From contig WRNG01000003.1 of NCBI GenBank assembly GCA_009776735.1, forward strand, positions 1-51,098: a stretch of 51,098 bases of DNA. The letters run 5' to 3'. Below, in pieces: positions 39,137 to 49,760 of this stretch. Under the pieces are notes generated by a model, which was not told the DNA's origin, did not search any database, and was given only the letters and a program-made list of their open reading frames with translations. Every line of letters starts with the position of its first letter. The first letter of the stretch is position 1. This DNA comes from Dehalococcoidia bacterium (GTDB lineage Bacteria; Chloroflexota; Dehalococcoidia; Dehalococcoidales; UBA1222). The translations under genes were made by a program, and so were the position numbers.

Positions 39137-40105
39137 GTGGTGCTTAGTAGTATACATTCATTAGTACAAACAGGGCTATCGGGGGTCAACGCTGATTTTG
39201 CCAGCTTAATTGATAGCCAGAACAATTTTCCGGAAATGCAGAAAATGTTACGCCAAGTCTTACTTGGTGGCAAGGTAGTGCGTCCGACTTTAACACTTTT
39301 ATCCGGTTCTTTTTATAACTATAATCTCGAACAGTTACAGCCCATGGCTACGGCCACGGAACTTATGCATATCGCCACATTAGTACATGATGATGCCATC
39401 GATTCAGCCGATCTTAGACGTGGCAATTCTACCATTAATGCGCTTTGGGGAGTGGATTTAGCCATTCTTGTCGGTGATTTCTTATTTGCTCGTGCTGGTG
39501 AAATGGCGGCACGGGCAGGCAATATTCGTGTGGTAGAGTTGTTTTCGCAAACATTGGGAGTTATTGCTCGCGGTGAAGTTAAACAAGCCTTGGCTTCTTT
39601 CAGACTGGACCAAAGCATAGAGCAATATATTGAGCGGGTGGCGGCCAAAACGGCAGCTTTGTTTACCCTTTCCACAGTGAGCGGCGGGATTCTAAGCTTA
39701 GCACCTGAGGATAAGGTGCAAATACTGTATGATTACGGTTACAATCTGGGAATTGCTTTCCAGATTGTGGATGATATCCTTGATTTTGTGGGTAATGCCA
39801 GTGATGTTGGCAAACCGGTTGGAGCCGATTTGGTCCAGGGAACAGTGACGTTGCCAGCTATGAAACTATTGCAGCGTTATCCTAAAGATAATCCTTTAAT
39901 CAAAATAGCCCGCCAGGAAGATGTGGAGGACAGCATTCGTAAAGTTATTGAAATGATACGTAACTCAAACATTATTGACGAGTGCTATCAACTGGCAAAC
40001 GACTACAGTAAACTTGCTCTGCGTGATTTGAATAAATTGCCGACAAAACCCGCTTCACAGGCATTGATGTCTTTGGCTGAGTATGTGGTGAGCCGCAATA
40101 AATGA
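39137..40105 (+). CDS. Polyprenyl synthetase family protein
   Basis: LVHDDAIDSADLRRGNSTIN and GIAFQIVDDILDF aspartate-rich motifs. Confidence 0.94.
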   Translation: MVLSSIHSLVQTGLSGVNADFASLIDSQNNFPEMQKMLRQVLLGGKVVRPTLTLLSGSFYNYNLEQLQPMATATELMHIATLVHDDAIDSADLRRGNSTINALWGVDLAILVGDFLFARAGEMAARAGNIRVVELFSQTLGVIARGEVKQALASFRLDQSIEQYIERVAAKTAALFTLSTVSGGILSLAPEDKVQILYDYGYNLGIAFQIVDDILDFVGNASDVGKPVGADLVQGTVTLPAMKLLQRYPKDNPLIKIARQEDVEDSIRKVIEMIRNSNIIDECYQLANDYSKLALRDLNKLPTKPASQALMSLAEYVVSRNK

Positions 40106-40126
40106 GGTAGTGATAAAGCGGACTGC

Positions 40127-41926
40127 TTACTGTTTTTTGCTCTCACCTAGTATTTTATCAAGCTCGTCCCCTTCAAGAGTCTCTCTTTCCAACAGTGTTG
40201 TGGCCAGAAAATCCAACTTGTTGCGGTATTCTGTCAGTAGACTGATAGCTGTTTCATGAGCTTTTCGAATGATGCGGTTGACTTCGTTGTCAATTTGGTC
40301 TGCAACTTTGTCGCCATAGTCTCGTTGTTCGGTAATTTCTCGCCCCAGGAATATCATTTCTTCTTTTTGGCCGAACGTACGTGGTCCAAGCAAATCACTC
40401 ATGCCATAATTGGTAACCATGCGGCGGGCCAAATCAGTTGCTTCCTTGATGTCTTGAGAGGCGCCGGTGGACATTTCTTTGAATTGCAGTTCTTCGGCAG
40501 CTCTTCCGGCGAGGTACATCGCCAAAGAATCCTCAATATAAGAACGAGTATGATACAACCTATCTTCTGTCAGCGGTTTGGTATAACCGCCGGCAAGACC
40601 TCGTGGAATGATGGTTACTTTGCGTATGGGTTCAAGATTAGGAAGCAAATGTCCCACTAGAGCATGCCCAGCTTCATGGAAAGCCGTAAGCTCTTTCTCT
40701 TTAGGGGCCATGCGGCGGCTTTTTCGCTCAGGGCCCATGACTACTCTGTCAATGCTTTCTTCGAGTTCAGCCATACTAATAACGTTCTTGTCATGCCGCG
40801 CCGCCAATATGGCGGCCTCATTTACTAAGTTGGCTAAATCGGCGCCAGAAAAACCTGCCGTCAGTTTGGCAATTACTTCAAGATTAACGTCAGACGCGAC
40901 AGGTTTATCACGAGTATGCACTTTTAAGATGGCGTTGCGACCAGTAACATCAGGACGATCAAGTACCACGCGACGATCAAAACGCCCCGGACGTAAAAGC
41001 GCTGGGTCAAGGACATCCGGGCGATTGGTGGCGGCAACAATTATCACACTGACATTAGTATCAAACCCATCCATCTCGACGAGGATTTGGTTGAGTGTTT
41101 GCTCGCGCTCATCATGTCCGCCACCCAGTCCGGCACCGCGCTGCCGCCCTACTGCATCAATTTCATCAATGAAAATAATACAGGGGGCATTACGTTTGGC
41201 TTGTTCAAATAAATCACGCACGCGGGATGCCCCAATGCCTACGAACATCTCAACAAATTCAGAACCGCTTATGGAAAAAAAAGGAACACCGGCTTCTCCC
41301 GAAACAGCGCGTGCCATCAGTGTTTTACCTGTACCGGGAGGCCCAATCAAAAGCACTCCTTTGGGGATACGAGCTCCCAGTTGCTGAAATTTTTCGCGCG
41401 ACTTGAGGAACTCAACAATTTCGCTTAGGTCTTGCTTGGCTTCATCGACCCCGGCGATATCGTCAAACTTCACGGTTGGCTTATCTTGACTGAAAAGACG
41501 GGCACGCGAACGCCCGAAACTCATGGCCTGATTATTGGCGCCACGTATTTGGCTGAACATAAAAAGGAAGAATACACAAAGCACGGCAATCGGCAGAATT
41601 ACCCCCAAAACACTTCCCCAGTCAATTCCCGAGGGGGGGGTTATTTTTAACTCAACATCTGTTAAATCAAGGTCCTTAATATCGTAGATACTGGCGTTAT
41701 TTTCTTTATTGGTGACATATTTTTTCCCGTCTTTCCCGGTGATATTGATTTTGTTAATGCTGACTTCAATGGACTTGATTTCGTGAGCCTGAGACATGCT
41801 GACCATTTCAGACAATGACAGTTTATTTGGGTTATCGCTATTCTGGGAGACCACAGTAAAAAGAGCCACTGCCGATATAATGATTACGAGATAAACAATC
41901 CAACTACGTCTTAGATTTATTTTCAT
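40127..41926 (-). CDS. ftsH: ATP-dependent zinc metalloprotease FtsH
   Basis: [56 protein letters not shown]. Confidence 0.98.
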   Translation of the reverse strand: MKINLRRSWIVYLVIIISAVALFTVVSQNSDNPNKLSLSEMVSMSQAHEIKSIEVSINKINITGKDGKKYVTNKENNASIYDIKDLDLTDVELKITPPSGIDWGSVLGVILPIAVLCVFFLFMFSQIRGANNQAMSFGRSRARLFSQDKPTVKFDDIAGVDEAKQDLSEIVEFLKSREKFQQLGARIPKGVLLIGPPGTGKTLMARAVSGEAGVPFFSISGSEFVEMFVGIGASRVRDLFEQAKRNAPCIIFIDEIDAVGRQRGAGLGGGHDEREQTLNQILVEMDGFDTNVSVIIVAATNRPDVLDPALLRPGRFDRRVVLDRPDVTGRNAILKVHTRDKPVASDVNLEVIAKLTAGFSGADLANLVNEAAILAARHDKNVISMAELEESIDRVVMGPERKSRRMAPKEKELTAFHEAGHALVGHLLPNLEPIRKVTIIPRGLAGGYTKPLTEDRLYHTRSYIEDSLAMYLAGRAAEELQFKEMSTGASQDIKEATDLARRMVTNYGMSDLLGPRTFGQKEEMIFLGREITEQRDYGDKVADQIDNEVNRIIRKAHETAISLLTEYRNKLDFLATTLLERETLEGDELDKILGESKKQ

Positions 41927-42093
41927 GGAGAATGCTCCTGTTAATTGCTTCTGATAAGTATAGCATTAAAGCTTTTATCGCGTCACTTGAAGCCCCGGCG
42001 CTTGTTTTTCTTGTGAGATGTTTGATTGCATACACTATCAGCATGTTTTACTATTTAACAAACAAGGATTTCTTTGTGTGAAAAGGTGAATTA

Positions 42094-42930
42094 ATGGGAG
42101 AAGGTCTTATTCAAGGCGGGGCGCTGGTTTTTTTGTTGATAGGCATTGGGTTTATTGCCGGAAGTTATGGGACACTGGTAGGTTTGGGTGGGGCAGTGAT
42201 ACTGACCCCGGTGCTGCTACTGCTTTTTCCACAGGCTGACCCGATTGTGTTAACAAGTGTTACCATGGGAGTGGTGTTCTTAAACGCGCTTTCGGGGACG
42301 GTGTCATACATTTCCCAAAAGCGCATTGATTATCGCAATGGCATATATTTTGCTTTGGCTACCATCCCTGGAACAATCATCGGGGTTTGGACTTTGCAAT
42401 TCATATCTCCCAAAGCGTTCTCGGTAATATTTGGTTTAGTGTTACTTATCTTTGCCGTTATCATTTGGTTTCGTCCTTTGCCAAAGCAAATACAAACAAT
42501 TACGAACACTCCTGATGGTAATAAGCTGGAAAACGATAATAAAGGCCTTAATTACAATTGCAATCGTCCGCTGGGGGTTGCATTGAGTTTTATTATCAGT
42601 TTTATAGCTGGAATATTAGGGATTGGTGGCGGCATAATGCATATGCCGATGATGTTATATGTACTTTCCTTCCCGCTCCATATAGCCACAGCTACTTCGC
42701 AGTTCATGCTGGTTTTTACCGGGCTTGCCGGAACGATTACTCATGCTACTGCCGGAACCTACATGCAAAGCTGGCAAATTCTGTTATGGATTGCGCTGGG
42801 GGCCATTCCTGGGGCACAAATTGGAGCCAGGTTGTCGAAAAGAATTAACAGCATTATACTCGTCAGACTTTTAGTGTTAGGACTGGTTTTAGCAGGGTTG
42901 CGGCTGGCAGTGGCTGGGATTGGGATGTGA
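42094..42930 (+). CDS. Sulfite exporter TauE/SafE (TSUP) family membrane protein
   Basis: SYGTLVGLGGAVILTPVLLLLF; GILGIGGGIMHMPMMLYVLSFPLHIATATSQF. Confidence 0.9.
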   Translation: MGEGLIQGGALVFLLIGIGFIAGSYGTLVGLGGAVILTPVLLLLFPQADPIVLTSVTMGVVFLNALSGTVSYISQKRIDYRNGIYFALATIPGTIIGVWTLQFISPKAFSVIFGLVLLIFAVIIWFRPLPKQIQTITNTPDGNKLENDNKGLNYNCNRPLGVALSFIISFIAGILGIGGGIMHMPMMLYVLSFPLHIATATSQFMLVFTGLAGTITHATAGTYMQSWQILLWIALGAIPGAQIGARLSKRINSIILVRLLVLGLVLAGLRLAVAGIGM

Positions 42931-42963
42931 GGCAATCTGTCGGAGTGTGTTGAAAGCATGCTG

Positions 42964-43791
42964 TCAGATTTTTTGATAGCTTTCTTTAAGCAAGAGAGCG
43001 TCTTCTTCTCTGTTAGGACTTTCACAGATTACACTCCCACTGATGTTATAGTCTTTCAAAGCGCGTAACAAGTCCTCGTATTTAAAATCCGATGAACGAA
43101 GTGGGAGATGCTTTCTCTCTCCACTCTTGCTATATTCAATTCCTGAGACATGGATATGCATATTACTTAGTGCGTCTTCTCCCAGGTTTTTTCGGAGTGA
43201 GTTTAGCAACCCGCGAAATTCGTCATATGAATTATTCTTACCGCTACGTGCGTGCAAGTGGGCAAAATCAATACAAGGGGCAACATTTGTCAGCGAAAGA
43301 GAAAGAGCAAATAACTCATCCAAGTCGCCGAATTGACTGGGTTTCCCTGAGCTTTCTGGTCGAAGCGTAATATCAATTGATTCTTCTTGTAACTTCTGTG
43401 AGACGACAGCCAGCGTTTCCAATACCATGGCACCGGCTTTTTCCGGGCTGTCACCAAGGTAAAACCCGGGATGAAATACGACATTTTTGGCGCTACACAG
43501 AGCAGCAATGCGAGCAGCTTTGAGGAGTATTCCTTGACTGGCGTGAAGCTTGGCTGGCTCGTGAGCGTTGAAATTTAGATAATAAGGTGCGTGAACAGAT
43601 ATTCTGACACTGTTGTTTTTGGCAATACCAGCTATAGCCTTAGCTTGAGCCTCGTTTAAATAAACACCCTTCACAAACTCGATTTCTAGGCAGTCTAGTC
43701 CCAGCATGGCAACCCGCCTGATCCCTTCGCCAGTCTCCTGCGGCCAGGTACTTAGTGGAATTCCAGCGGTGCCGAATAGTAATTGTGCCAT
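42964..43791 (-). CDS. Endonuclease IV-like / sugar phosphate isomerase TIM-barrel protein
   Basis: ISVHAPYYLNFNAHEP; NVVFHPGFYLG; LRPESSGKPSQFGDLDELFAL; CIDFAHLHAR. Confidence 0.82.
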   Translation of the reverse strand: MAQLLFGTAGIPLSTWPQETGEGIRRVAMLGLDCLEIEFVKGVYLNEAQAKAIAGIAKNNSVRISVHAPYYLNFNAHEPAKLHASQGILLKAARIAALCSAKNVVFHPGFYLGDSPEKAGAMVLETLAVVSQKLQEESIDITLRPESSGKPSQFGDLDELFALSLSLTNVAPCIDFAHLHARSGKNNSYDEFRGLLNSLRKNLGEDALSNMHIHVSGIEYSKSGERKHLPLRSSDFKYEDLLRALKDYNISGSVICESPNREEDALLLKESYQKI

Positions 43792-43875
43792 GGTTTGCAG
43801 AGTATAGCAGGAAAAAAGCGTTGGATACTAATATCCCAAAATATTTGGATTGAGTCGCTATGATATAATTGGGAT

Positions 43876-44241
43876 ATGAGAACCAAGGTTACAAGCTTGA
43901 ACGCATTGGATGTTGCGCATGCCGTTGTTGAAGTTGCTAGCGAAAAGTTCGCTAGTGATATTGTGTTACTTGATGTTCGTACTCTCAGTAGTCTGTCCGA
44001 TTATCTGGTAATTGTAAATGGCGAGTCCAATCGGCAATTGGAAGCCATTGCGGAAGAAATTGTACGGGGCATGAAACGGAGCGAAGTAAAGCTCTCGCAT
44101 CGCGAGGGAACGGCTGTCTCAGGTTGGATACTGCTTGATTTCATTGATGTCATCGTACACATATTCGCTCCCGCCGAACGAGCGTATTACAAACTGGATG
44201 AAATGTGGAGTGCTGCCCACTCAGTAATGCGCTTAGCCTAA
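43876..44241 (+). CDS. rsfS: Ribosomal silencing factor RsfS
   Basis: VLLDVRTLSSLSDYLVIVNGESNRQLEAIAEEI; GWILLDFIDVIVHIFAPAERAYYKLDEMW. Confidence 0.95.
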   Translation: MRTKVTSLNALDVAHAVVEVASEKFASDIVLLDVRTLSSLSDYLVIVNGESNRQLEAIAEEIVRGMKRSEVKLSHREGTAVSGWILLDFIDVIVHIFAPAERAYYKLDEMWSAAHSVMRLA

Positions 44242-44335
44242 TTTGACGGCTAACTTTGCTTGTTGTATTCCATTACGATGACATATTTATGGGTCTTCAA
44301 CGCTTAGTTGGACAAAATCACTAAGTTAAAGATTG

Positions 44336-46250
44336 TTAAGACTCTCTTGCGCGCATTACAATCATCACAACCAGCGCAATGCCAAGGATTGCCGCCAGAA
44401 TTACGAGCCACCACGGGAAATCCGATGTATCTTGCCCTGTCACAGTGTCGGTTACTGTAACCATTCTCTGAACGCCAGTCGAAACAGTTGTGGTAACAGT
44501 GGAAGAAGAAGTCACTGTTGTCGTAGCGGTATTGGTAACAGCTGTTGTTGAAATAATCGTTGTAGGGATAGCGCTGGTAACAGCGCTGGTGACGGTTGTG
44601 GGCACTGTATTGGTAACAACTGTCGTATTGGTTCTGGTAACTGTTGTAGGTACCGTATTTGTTACAGCAGGAAATGTTGCTGTAGTTGTTACGGTAGTGG
44701 TAATTGGGGGAACAGTTACAGTAACAATCATAACAAAGCATTTTAAGACAGGATACCCATTGTTTAATGATGGGGATATACCCCAAACCGAAATGAAATC
44801 AAAGCCCACGAAACTTGACAGAACCTTCATTTCCGAGTCAGAAAGAGGAGTTGTGGTATCTACTATCCCACTATCAACACCTTTTTGCGTTAGTTCGTCA
44901 CGGGGGGCACCGTTAACAATTTGGGCACTATCAATGTTATAGTAGCAGTTGGTGATGCTACTACTAGTATAGCCAGCAACACCTCCAACATATGCATTTG
45001 AAATGACAGTAGCATTAGCAGTCGCATCTCCAGTGTTATAACAGTTGGTGATAGTACTAGTAACATTGCCGGCAATACCACCAACATATGCATAGGCATC
45101 AGCATTAGCAGCCACATCTCCAGTGTTATAGCAGTTGGTGGCAGTGATATCACCGCGGCTAGCAATGCCGCCAGCATATGCATTTGAATTGACAGTAGCA
45201 TTAGCAGTCACATCTCCAGTGTTATAGCATTTGTTGATATCACCACTAAGAAATACGGTGTAACCAACAATGCCGCCAGTATTTGCACTTGAAGTGTTAG
45301 AAGCGTCAGATGCGTTGCCAGGAGCGTCAGTAGTAGCAGTTACAATGCCCATGTTATTGCAACTGGTGATATCACCACTCATAAGCATGGCGTAACCAAC
45401 AATGCCGCCAGCACTTGCGAGTCTTCCACTGGTTCCATTAGCATATGCAGTTACATTTCCCATGTTGTAGCAGATGGTGATAGTGGAAGTGCCATACAAA
45501 TCAAAAAATGAAGGCGTAGCCAACAATACCGCCAGCATATGCATTTGAATCGACAGGAGCATTAGCAGTCACATCCCCAGTGTTGTAGCAGTTGGTGATA
45601 GTGATACTATTCGTATAGGCAGTGCCAACAATGCCGCCAGCACTTGCCCATGCACCACCACTAGTATTAGCAGTCACATCTCCAGTGTTATAGCAGTTGG
45701 CGATAGTGGAACCAATAGCAAAGCCAGCAATGCCGCCGGCACATGCGCCGTGAGGATTATTCTTATTAATGACAGCAGTAATATTAGTGTTTTCCATACC
45801 GACATTCTTTATCGTTGCATTGTCAACAAAACCAAATAAACCAACATACTGATAATCGCTGCCAGTGATTGTCATGTCGCTGATTACGAAGCCCTGTCCA
45901 TCAAAAGTTCCCGTAAAGCGACTTGCGTTTGAGTCGGTGGAATTATCGCCAATCGGCACCCACTCTCCACCGGACAGGTCTATGTTCTGAGATAGGTGAT
46001 ATACGCCGTTCAGCGGATAGCTGGCATCATCACCTATCTTTTCAAGTTCAGCCCTGCTTGATATAGGTTTTGAACCTGTTACAGGTGCTTCAATTGGTGC
46101 GATGAACTTACCATTGGAGCCGTACTGAGGTGCTAAAGGTGTTTCAGCAGCAACTGCCGGCACAGAGGCTGGAGCAATAAACGACAACAACCCCACCCCC
46201 AGAAATGCCGTGAGAAGTACCCCTATTAACCGTTTAGATGTATTACTCAT
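44336..46250 (-). pseudogene. GLUG-repeat surface protein, interrupted by an apparent +1 frameshift near 45501-45508
   Basis: N-terminal signal peptide (45501-46250 frame), about 8 GG(I/V)xG...NCYNTGDVTA repeats spanning two frames, Thr-rich stalk and C-terminal TM plus basic tail (44336-45562 frame). Confidence 0.8.
44930..45760 (-). repeat. Degenerate tandem repeat encoding GLUG units
   Basis: Recurrent ccagtgttatagcagttggtgata / ccaacaatgccgccagcatatgca blocks on the + strand. Confidence 0.8.
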
Positions 46251-46307
46251 ATCTTCTCCTGACTGTACATTTATGCAGTATTTGCTACCTGTGAATGGTT
46301 GCGATAT

Positions 46308-46730
46308 TTATGTACAGGGTAATAACTCAGCGTCGCTAAAGTAGAGTTTGATTTCCTGTTCCGCCGTTTGTGCGGAGTCTGAACCGTGAACGGCGTTACG
46401 CTCGATGTCTATGCCATAGTCCTTACGGATGGTGCCTTCACTGGCCTTGGCAGGATCAGTTGAGCCCATGGCGGAGCGAATAGTGTTTACAGCGTCATTC
46501 CCTTCAAAAACAGCTGCTACAATTGGGCCGGAAGTGATGTAATTGATTAATCCATCAAAGAAAGGGCGTTCTCTATGCGGAGAGTAATGACGTTCGGCTA
46601 ACCCTCTATCCATTTGTAGCATTCTTAAAGCTACTAATGTCATGCCAGTCTTCTCTAACCTGCCAATTATTTCACCGCTTAGTCTGCGCGCAACAGCGTC
46701 AGGCTTAACCAATACTAAAGTTTTTTCCAT
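46308..46730 (-). CDS. ndk: Nucleoside diphosphate kinase
   Basis: EKTLVLVKPDAVARRLSGEIIGRLEKTG; NAVHGSDSAQTAEQEIKLYF. Confidence 0.96.
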   Translation of the reverse strand: MEKTLVLVKPDAVARRLSGEIIGRLEKTGMTLVALRMLQMDRGLAERHYSPHRERPFFDGLINYITSGPIVAAVFEGNDAVNTIRSAMGSTDPAKASEGTIRKDYGIDIERNAVHGSDSAQTAEQEIKLYFSDAELLPCT

Positions 46731-46789
46731 GTTGTCACTCCTTTCTATTCCGATATATAGTATCTCAATTCAATAGCAAATTTTCAATC

Positions 46790-47503
46790 TTAGGAGCAGG
46801 TTGTTCCATCTGGTTCATTGGAAAATAGAACTGTTCTTGACTTTGGTTGACTGATACGTGGTTTGCGTAGATATAAAGGCTGTATTAAGCTTACATCGTC
46901 TATCATGCTGTTTAGAATACGCTGTTCACCTAGATTTACTAGTGCTGTAATTCGACTGCAAGACGTGTTATCAAATTGAGCGAATGGCAGTAGTTTTTGC
47001 TGTATTGCGGATACCATCTCGCTGTTTATTTCTCCGCCAAAGATAGTGGGTTGAGTTATGCGCGAGAATAATGTGTCTAATGTTGTTATGCACTCTTTCT
47101 CTAAGCATGTCCACTCGTTTTGTTTTTGGTATATGGCCGAGGCGATTTCTTGGTGACCTGCCGGCATGATGACACAGATTGGTAGAGTGCTGTCTGAATG
47201 TTGGTAGGCAGCAGCTTCAAGAGTACTAATGCCGACTATAGGCACATTGAGGCTAAATGACAACCCTTTGGCGCTCCCGATACCGACCCGTATTCCGTTA
47301 AAACTTCCCGGTCCACGCGCAACAATTATGCCTTCAATATCATTGATAGTGATGAGAGTTTGCTTAAGTAGGGCATCGATGTGTGGTAGTAACTCGACAG
47401 AGTGGTTACGATTGCATCTCCATGAGTTCTCAGCGATAACTTTCTGGTTGTGGAATAAAGCTAATCCGGCCGTTTCTGAGGAGGTGTCAATAGCCAAATA
47501 CAT
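46790..47503 (-). CDS. tsaB: tRNA threonylcarbamoyladenosine biosynthesis protein TsaB
   Basis: MYLAIDTSSETAGLALF; ARGPGSFNGIRVGIGSAKGLSFSLNVPIVGISTLEAAA. Confidence 0.94.
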   Translation of the reverse strand: MYLAIDTSSETAGLALFHNQKVIAENSWRCNRNHSVELLPHIDALLKQTLITINDIEGIIVARGPGSFNGIRVGIGSAKGLSFSLNVPIVGISTLEAAAYQHSDSTLPICVIMPAGHQEIASAIYQKQNEWTCLEKECITTLDTLFSRITQPTIFGGEINSEMVSAIQQKLLPFAQFDNTSCSRITALVNLGEQRILNSMIDDVSLIQPLYLRKPRISQPKSRTVLFSNEPDGTTCS

Positions 47504-47509
47504 TTTGTT

Positions 47510-47998
47510 TTATCCTTTGTCTTCCTGTCGAGGTATTTGCGGTGGTATCTGAGACAAAAGTGTTTGATAGCGCTCTCCGCAAAGAGTGAATTTAATTTCT
47601 CGAGAAGTGTCTTGATTATAGCTTAACTCCACTAGCAAATGACATTCTTTAATGAGATTTGAGTTTCGTTCAGCCCATTCAATAACACATAAGCCCTTTC
47701 CGTATAAATAATCTTCTATGCCAAGTTCGTCAATTTCGTCCAGTTCCACTCGGTATAGATCCATATGATAAAGCGGAATGAGCCCGTAAAGCTCGCGCAC
47801 AATTATGTATGAAGGACTGGCAGTCCCTGCCGTTATACCTAATGCGGTGGCAATTCCTTGTGTGAGGCAGGTCTTGCCAACTCCCAGAGGGCCACTGAGC
47901 AGTATAATATCACCCGGGCAGGCTAACTTGCCGATTTCCTGCCCAATTTGTTGTGTCTGTTCGGCGGAGCAGCTGGAGACTGTAAAATAGTTAGGCAA
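47510..47998 (-). CDS. tsaE: tRNA threonylcarbamoyladenosine biosynthesis ATPase TsaE
   Basis: LSGPLGVGKTCLTQGIATALGI; HMDLYRVE; CVIEWAER; likely TTG start overlapping thiL stop (ORF extends to 48082). Confidence 0.92.
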   Translation of the reverse strand: MPNYFTVSSCSAEQTQQIGQEIGKLACPGDIILLSGPLGVGKTCLTQGIATALGITAGTASPSYIIVRELYGLIPLYHMDLYRVELDEIDELGIEDYLYGKGLCVIEWAERNSNLIKECHLLVELSYNQDTSREIKFTLCGERYQTLLSQIPPQIPRQEDKG

Positions 47999-48983
47999 AA
48001 TGGTCCCAACCCGTTTTTTCAAGATGATATTTGCCGCCATTGCTGTTGAATAAATGCACTTCCCCATTTTCTCCGTTTTCAATAGTACCGATTACATGAC
48101 AAGGAGTGGTCATGGCACCTGCAATAGATGACATAATGTGTGGTGCTGCGGTGAATAGTAATTCGTAGTCTTCGCCTCCGTTTAATGCCAGATTAAGCGC
48201 TTCTTGGTTGAAATGCTCTTGGAGAGTAGGGTGGAGTGGAATTGCTGAGAGATATAAGTGGGCACTTACTTCACTTAAGTGGCAGATGTGTTTTAAATCT
48301 GAGACAAGCCCGTCACTAATATCAATACAAGCACTGGCGCCTTTTTCTTGCAACAGAGTGCCTTCAGCAAGCCGCGGAATTGGTTGCCAAAAAGACTGCT
48401 TTAGTAAATCTCCGCTGGCGGGTGCGCTTCCTCTCTCACTTATCAAGTTCAGCCCACCGGCCGCTAAACCAAGATATCCTGTAACAGCAATTTGGTCACC
48501 CGGTTGAGCGCCATCACGTTTCAAAATTCTGCCGTGTGTGCTTCCAGTCAAAGCAACGTTTATAAATATAGTGGCGGAAGAGGAAATGTCTCCTCCAACT
48601 ATGATGGTATCGGATTGTTGTGCCAGGTCCAATATCCCATAATATATTTCTTCCACATTTGCCACAAGGCAGTCGGGAGGAAGCCCCAGTGTTACTAGGG
48701 CATATTCGGCTTTTCCTCCCATAGCGGCGATGTCACTTAGATTTACACTGAGTGCTTTCCAACCTAAAGAATACCAAGAAGTTTCTTCAAGACGGAAATG
48801 GATGTTTTGTACCAGACAATCGGTGGTGGCCAGCGTGGTGTGCGATGTATTATGCCATGCGGCAGTATCATCGCCTATGCCGAGAATCAAGTTCTGGAAT
48901 AACGGCTTTCCACCTTGTTTTTTGGCTATAAGGGAGGATAGCCGCTTGATCAGAGCGAATTCGCCGATTTCTTTTACTTTCAT
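47991..48983 (-). CDS. thiL: Thiamine-phosphate kinase
   Basis: GIGDDTAAW; SLGWKALSVNLSDIAAMGGKAEYALVTLGLP; VGGDISSS; CIDISDGLVSDL. Confidence 0.95.
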   Translation of the reverse strand: MKVKEIGEFALIKRLSSLIAKKQGGKPLFQNLILGIGDDTAAWHNTSHTTLATTDCLVQNIHFRLEETSWYSLGWKALSVNLSDIAAMGGKAEYALVTLGLPPDCLVANVEEIYYGILDLAQQSDTIIVGGDISSSATIFINVALTGSTHGRILKRDGAQPGDQIAVTGYLGLAAGGLNLISERGSAPASGDLLKQSFWQPIPRLAEGTLLQEKGASACIDISDGLVSDLKHICHLSEVSAHLYLSAIPLHPTLQEHFNQEALNLALNGGEDYELLFTAAPHIMSSIAGAMTTPCHVIGTIENGENGEVHLFNSNGGKYHLEKTGWDHFA

Positions 48984-49011
48984 TATTTTGGATTATAGCA
49001 TGCGTAAAGTT

Positions 49012-49047
49012 TAACTCCAATCAAAAACAGGTACAGGATTGGAGTTA
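49012..49047. repeat. 11-bp inverted repeat in the thiL/mobA divergent intergenic region
   Basis: taactccaatc-N14-gattggagtta. Confidence 0.75.
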
Positions 49048-49130
49048 TTAAGAATTTTTTTGGAAATATCATGAACGGATATATCATTTATTTGACTTAA
49101 GTGTTAAAATAATATGAGGGGGGATTTGAA

Positions 49131-49760
49131 TTGGGGGTGGGTTGTGTTTCAGAGATTGGGGGTATTATTCTCGCCGGCGGAAAAGGTCAAAGGCTCGGCC
49201 AAGAGAAGGCCTGTGTTGATATTGGTGGGCGTAGCCTACTTGAGAGAGCAATTGCAAAGCTGGAATGTTTCGTCAATGAAATCGTGATTGTGAAATCACT
49301 GGGAAGTCACACTCCATTTGCCAGTGAGGGCTCCACAAAAGTGGTGAATGACCATGTAAGTGGTAAAGGTCCTTTGGCGGGAATTCATGCCGGTTTAGTA
49401 CACTCCTCATTTTTGACCAATGTCGTTTTAGCTTGCGATATGCCTTTGGTGAGCAGTGAATTATTAAGTTATATGGTCAAAATGAGTGCAGGTTATGATA
49501 TTGTTGTCCCGCGTATAAACAGGTGTTATGAACCTTTGGCGGCAGTTTATTCAAAGGAATGTATATGCGTGATTGAGGATATGCTGTCCCAAGATGTTTT
49601 AAAGGTTGAGGCATTGTTTCCAAGGATGCGGACGCGGTTTGTTGACAAGAAGGAAATAATAAGATTTGACCCTGAGAATTGTGGTTTTATGAATATTAAT
49701 AGGCCGGCCGATATTGAAAAGGCCAGGAGGATTTTGGGAGGAACTAGGATTGGTATTTGA
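49131..49760 (+). CDS. mobA: Molybdenum cofactor guanylyltransferase MobA-like
   Basis: GIILAGGKGQRLGQEKACVDIGGRSLLERAI; GPLAGIHAGLVHS; LACDMPLV; TTG start. Confidence 0.9.
   Translation: MGVGCVSEIGGIILAGGKGQRLGQEKACVDIGGRSLLERAIAKLECFVNEIVIVKSLGSHTPFASEGSTKVVNDHVSGKGPLAGIHAGLVHSSFLTNVVLACDMPLVSSELLSYMVKMSAGYDIVVPRINRCYEPLAAVYSKECICVIEDMLSQDVLKVEALFPRMRTRFVDKKEIIRFDPENCGFMNINRPADIEKARRILGGTRIGI

Noticed and set aside
40608-41387. 259-aa plus-strand ORF
   Set aside because: Fully antisense to the conserved AAA and protease region of ftsH.
44304-44786. 160-aa minus-strand Cys/Tyr/Asn-rich ORF
   Set aside because: Alternative-frame reading of the same low-complexity repeat; composition is implausible and no family is recognisable.
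44490-44942. 150-aa plus-strand ORF, Val/Thr rich (MVTVEEEVTVVVAVLVTAVVEI...)
   Set aside because: Antisense shadow of the low-complexity Thr-rich stalk of the GLUG protein.
44930-45760. CRISPR array
   Set aside because: The repeats are degenerate, coding and in frame with GLUG protein motifs, without uniform repeat/spacer units.
48984-49130. TPP riboswitch upstream of thiL
   Set aside because: No CUGAGA...ACCUGA-type THI elements seen; only a simple inverted repeat.
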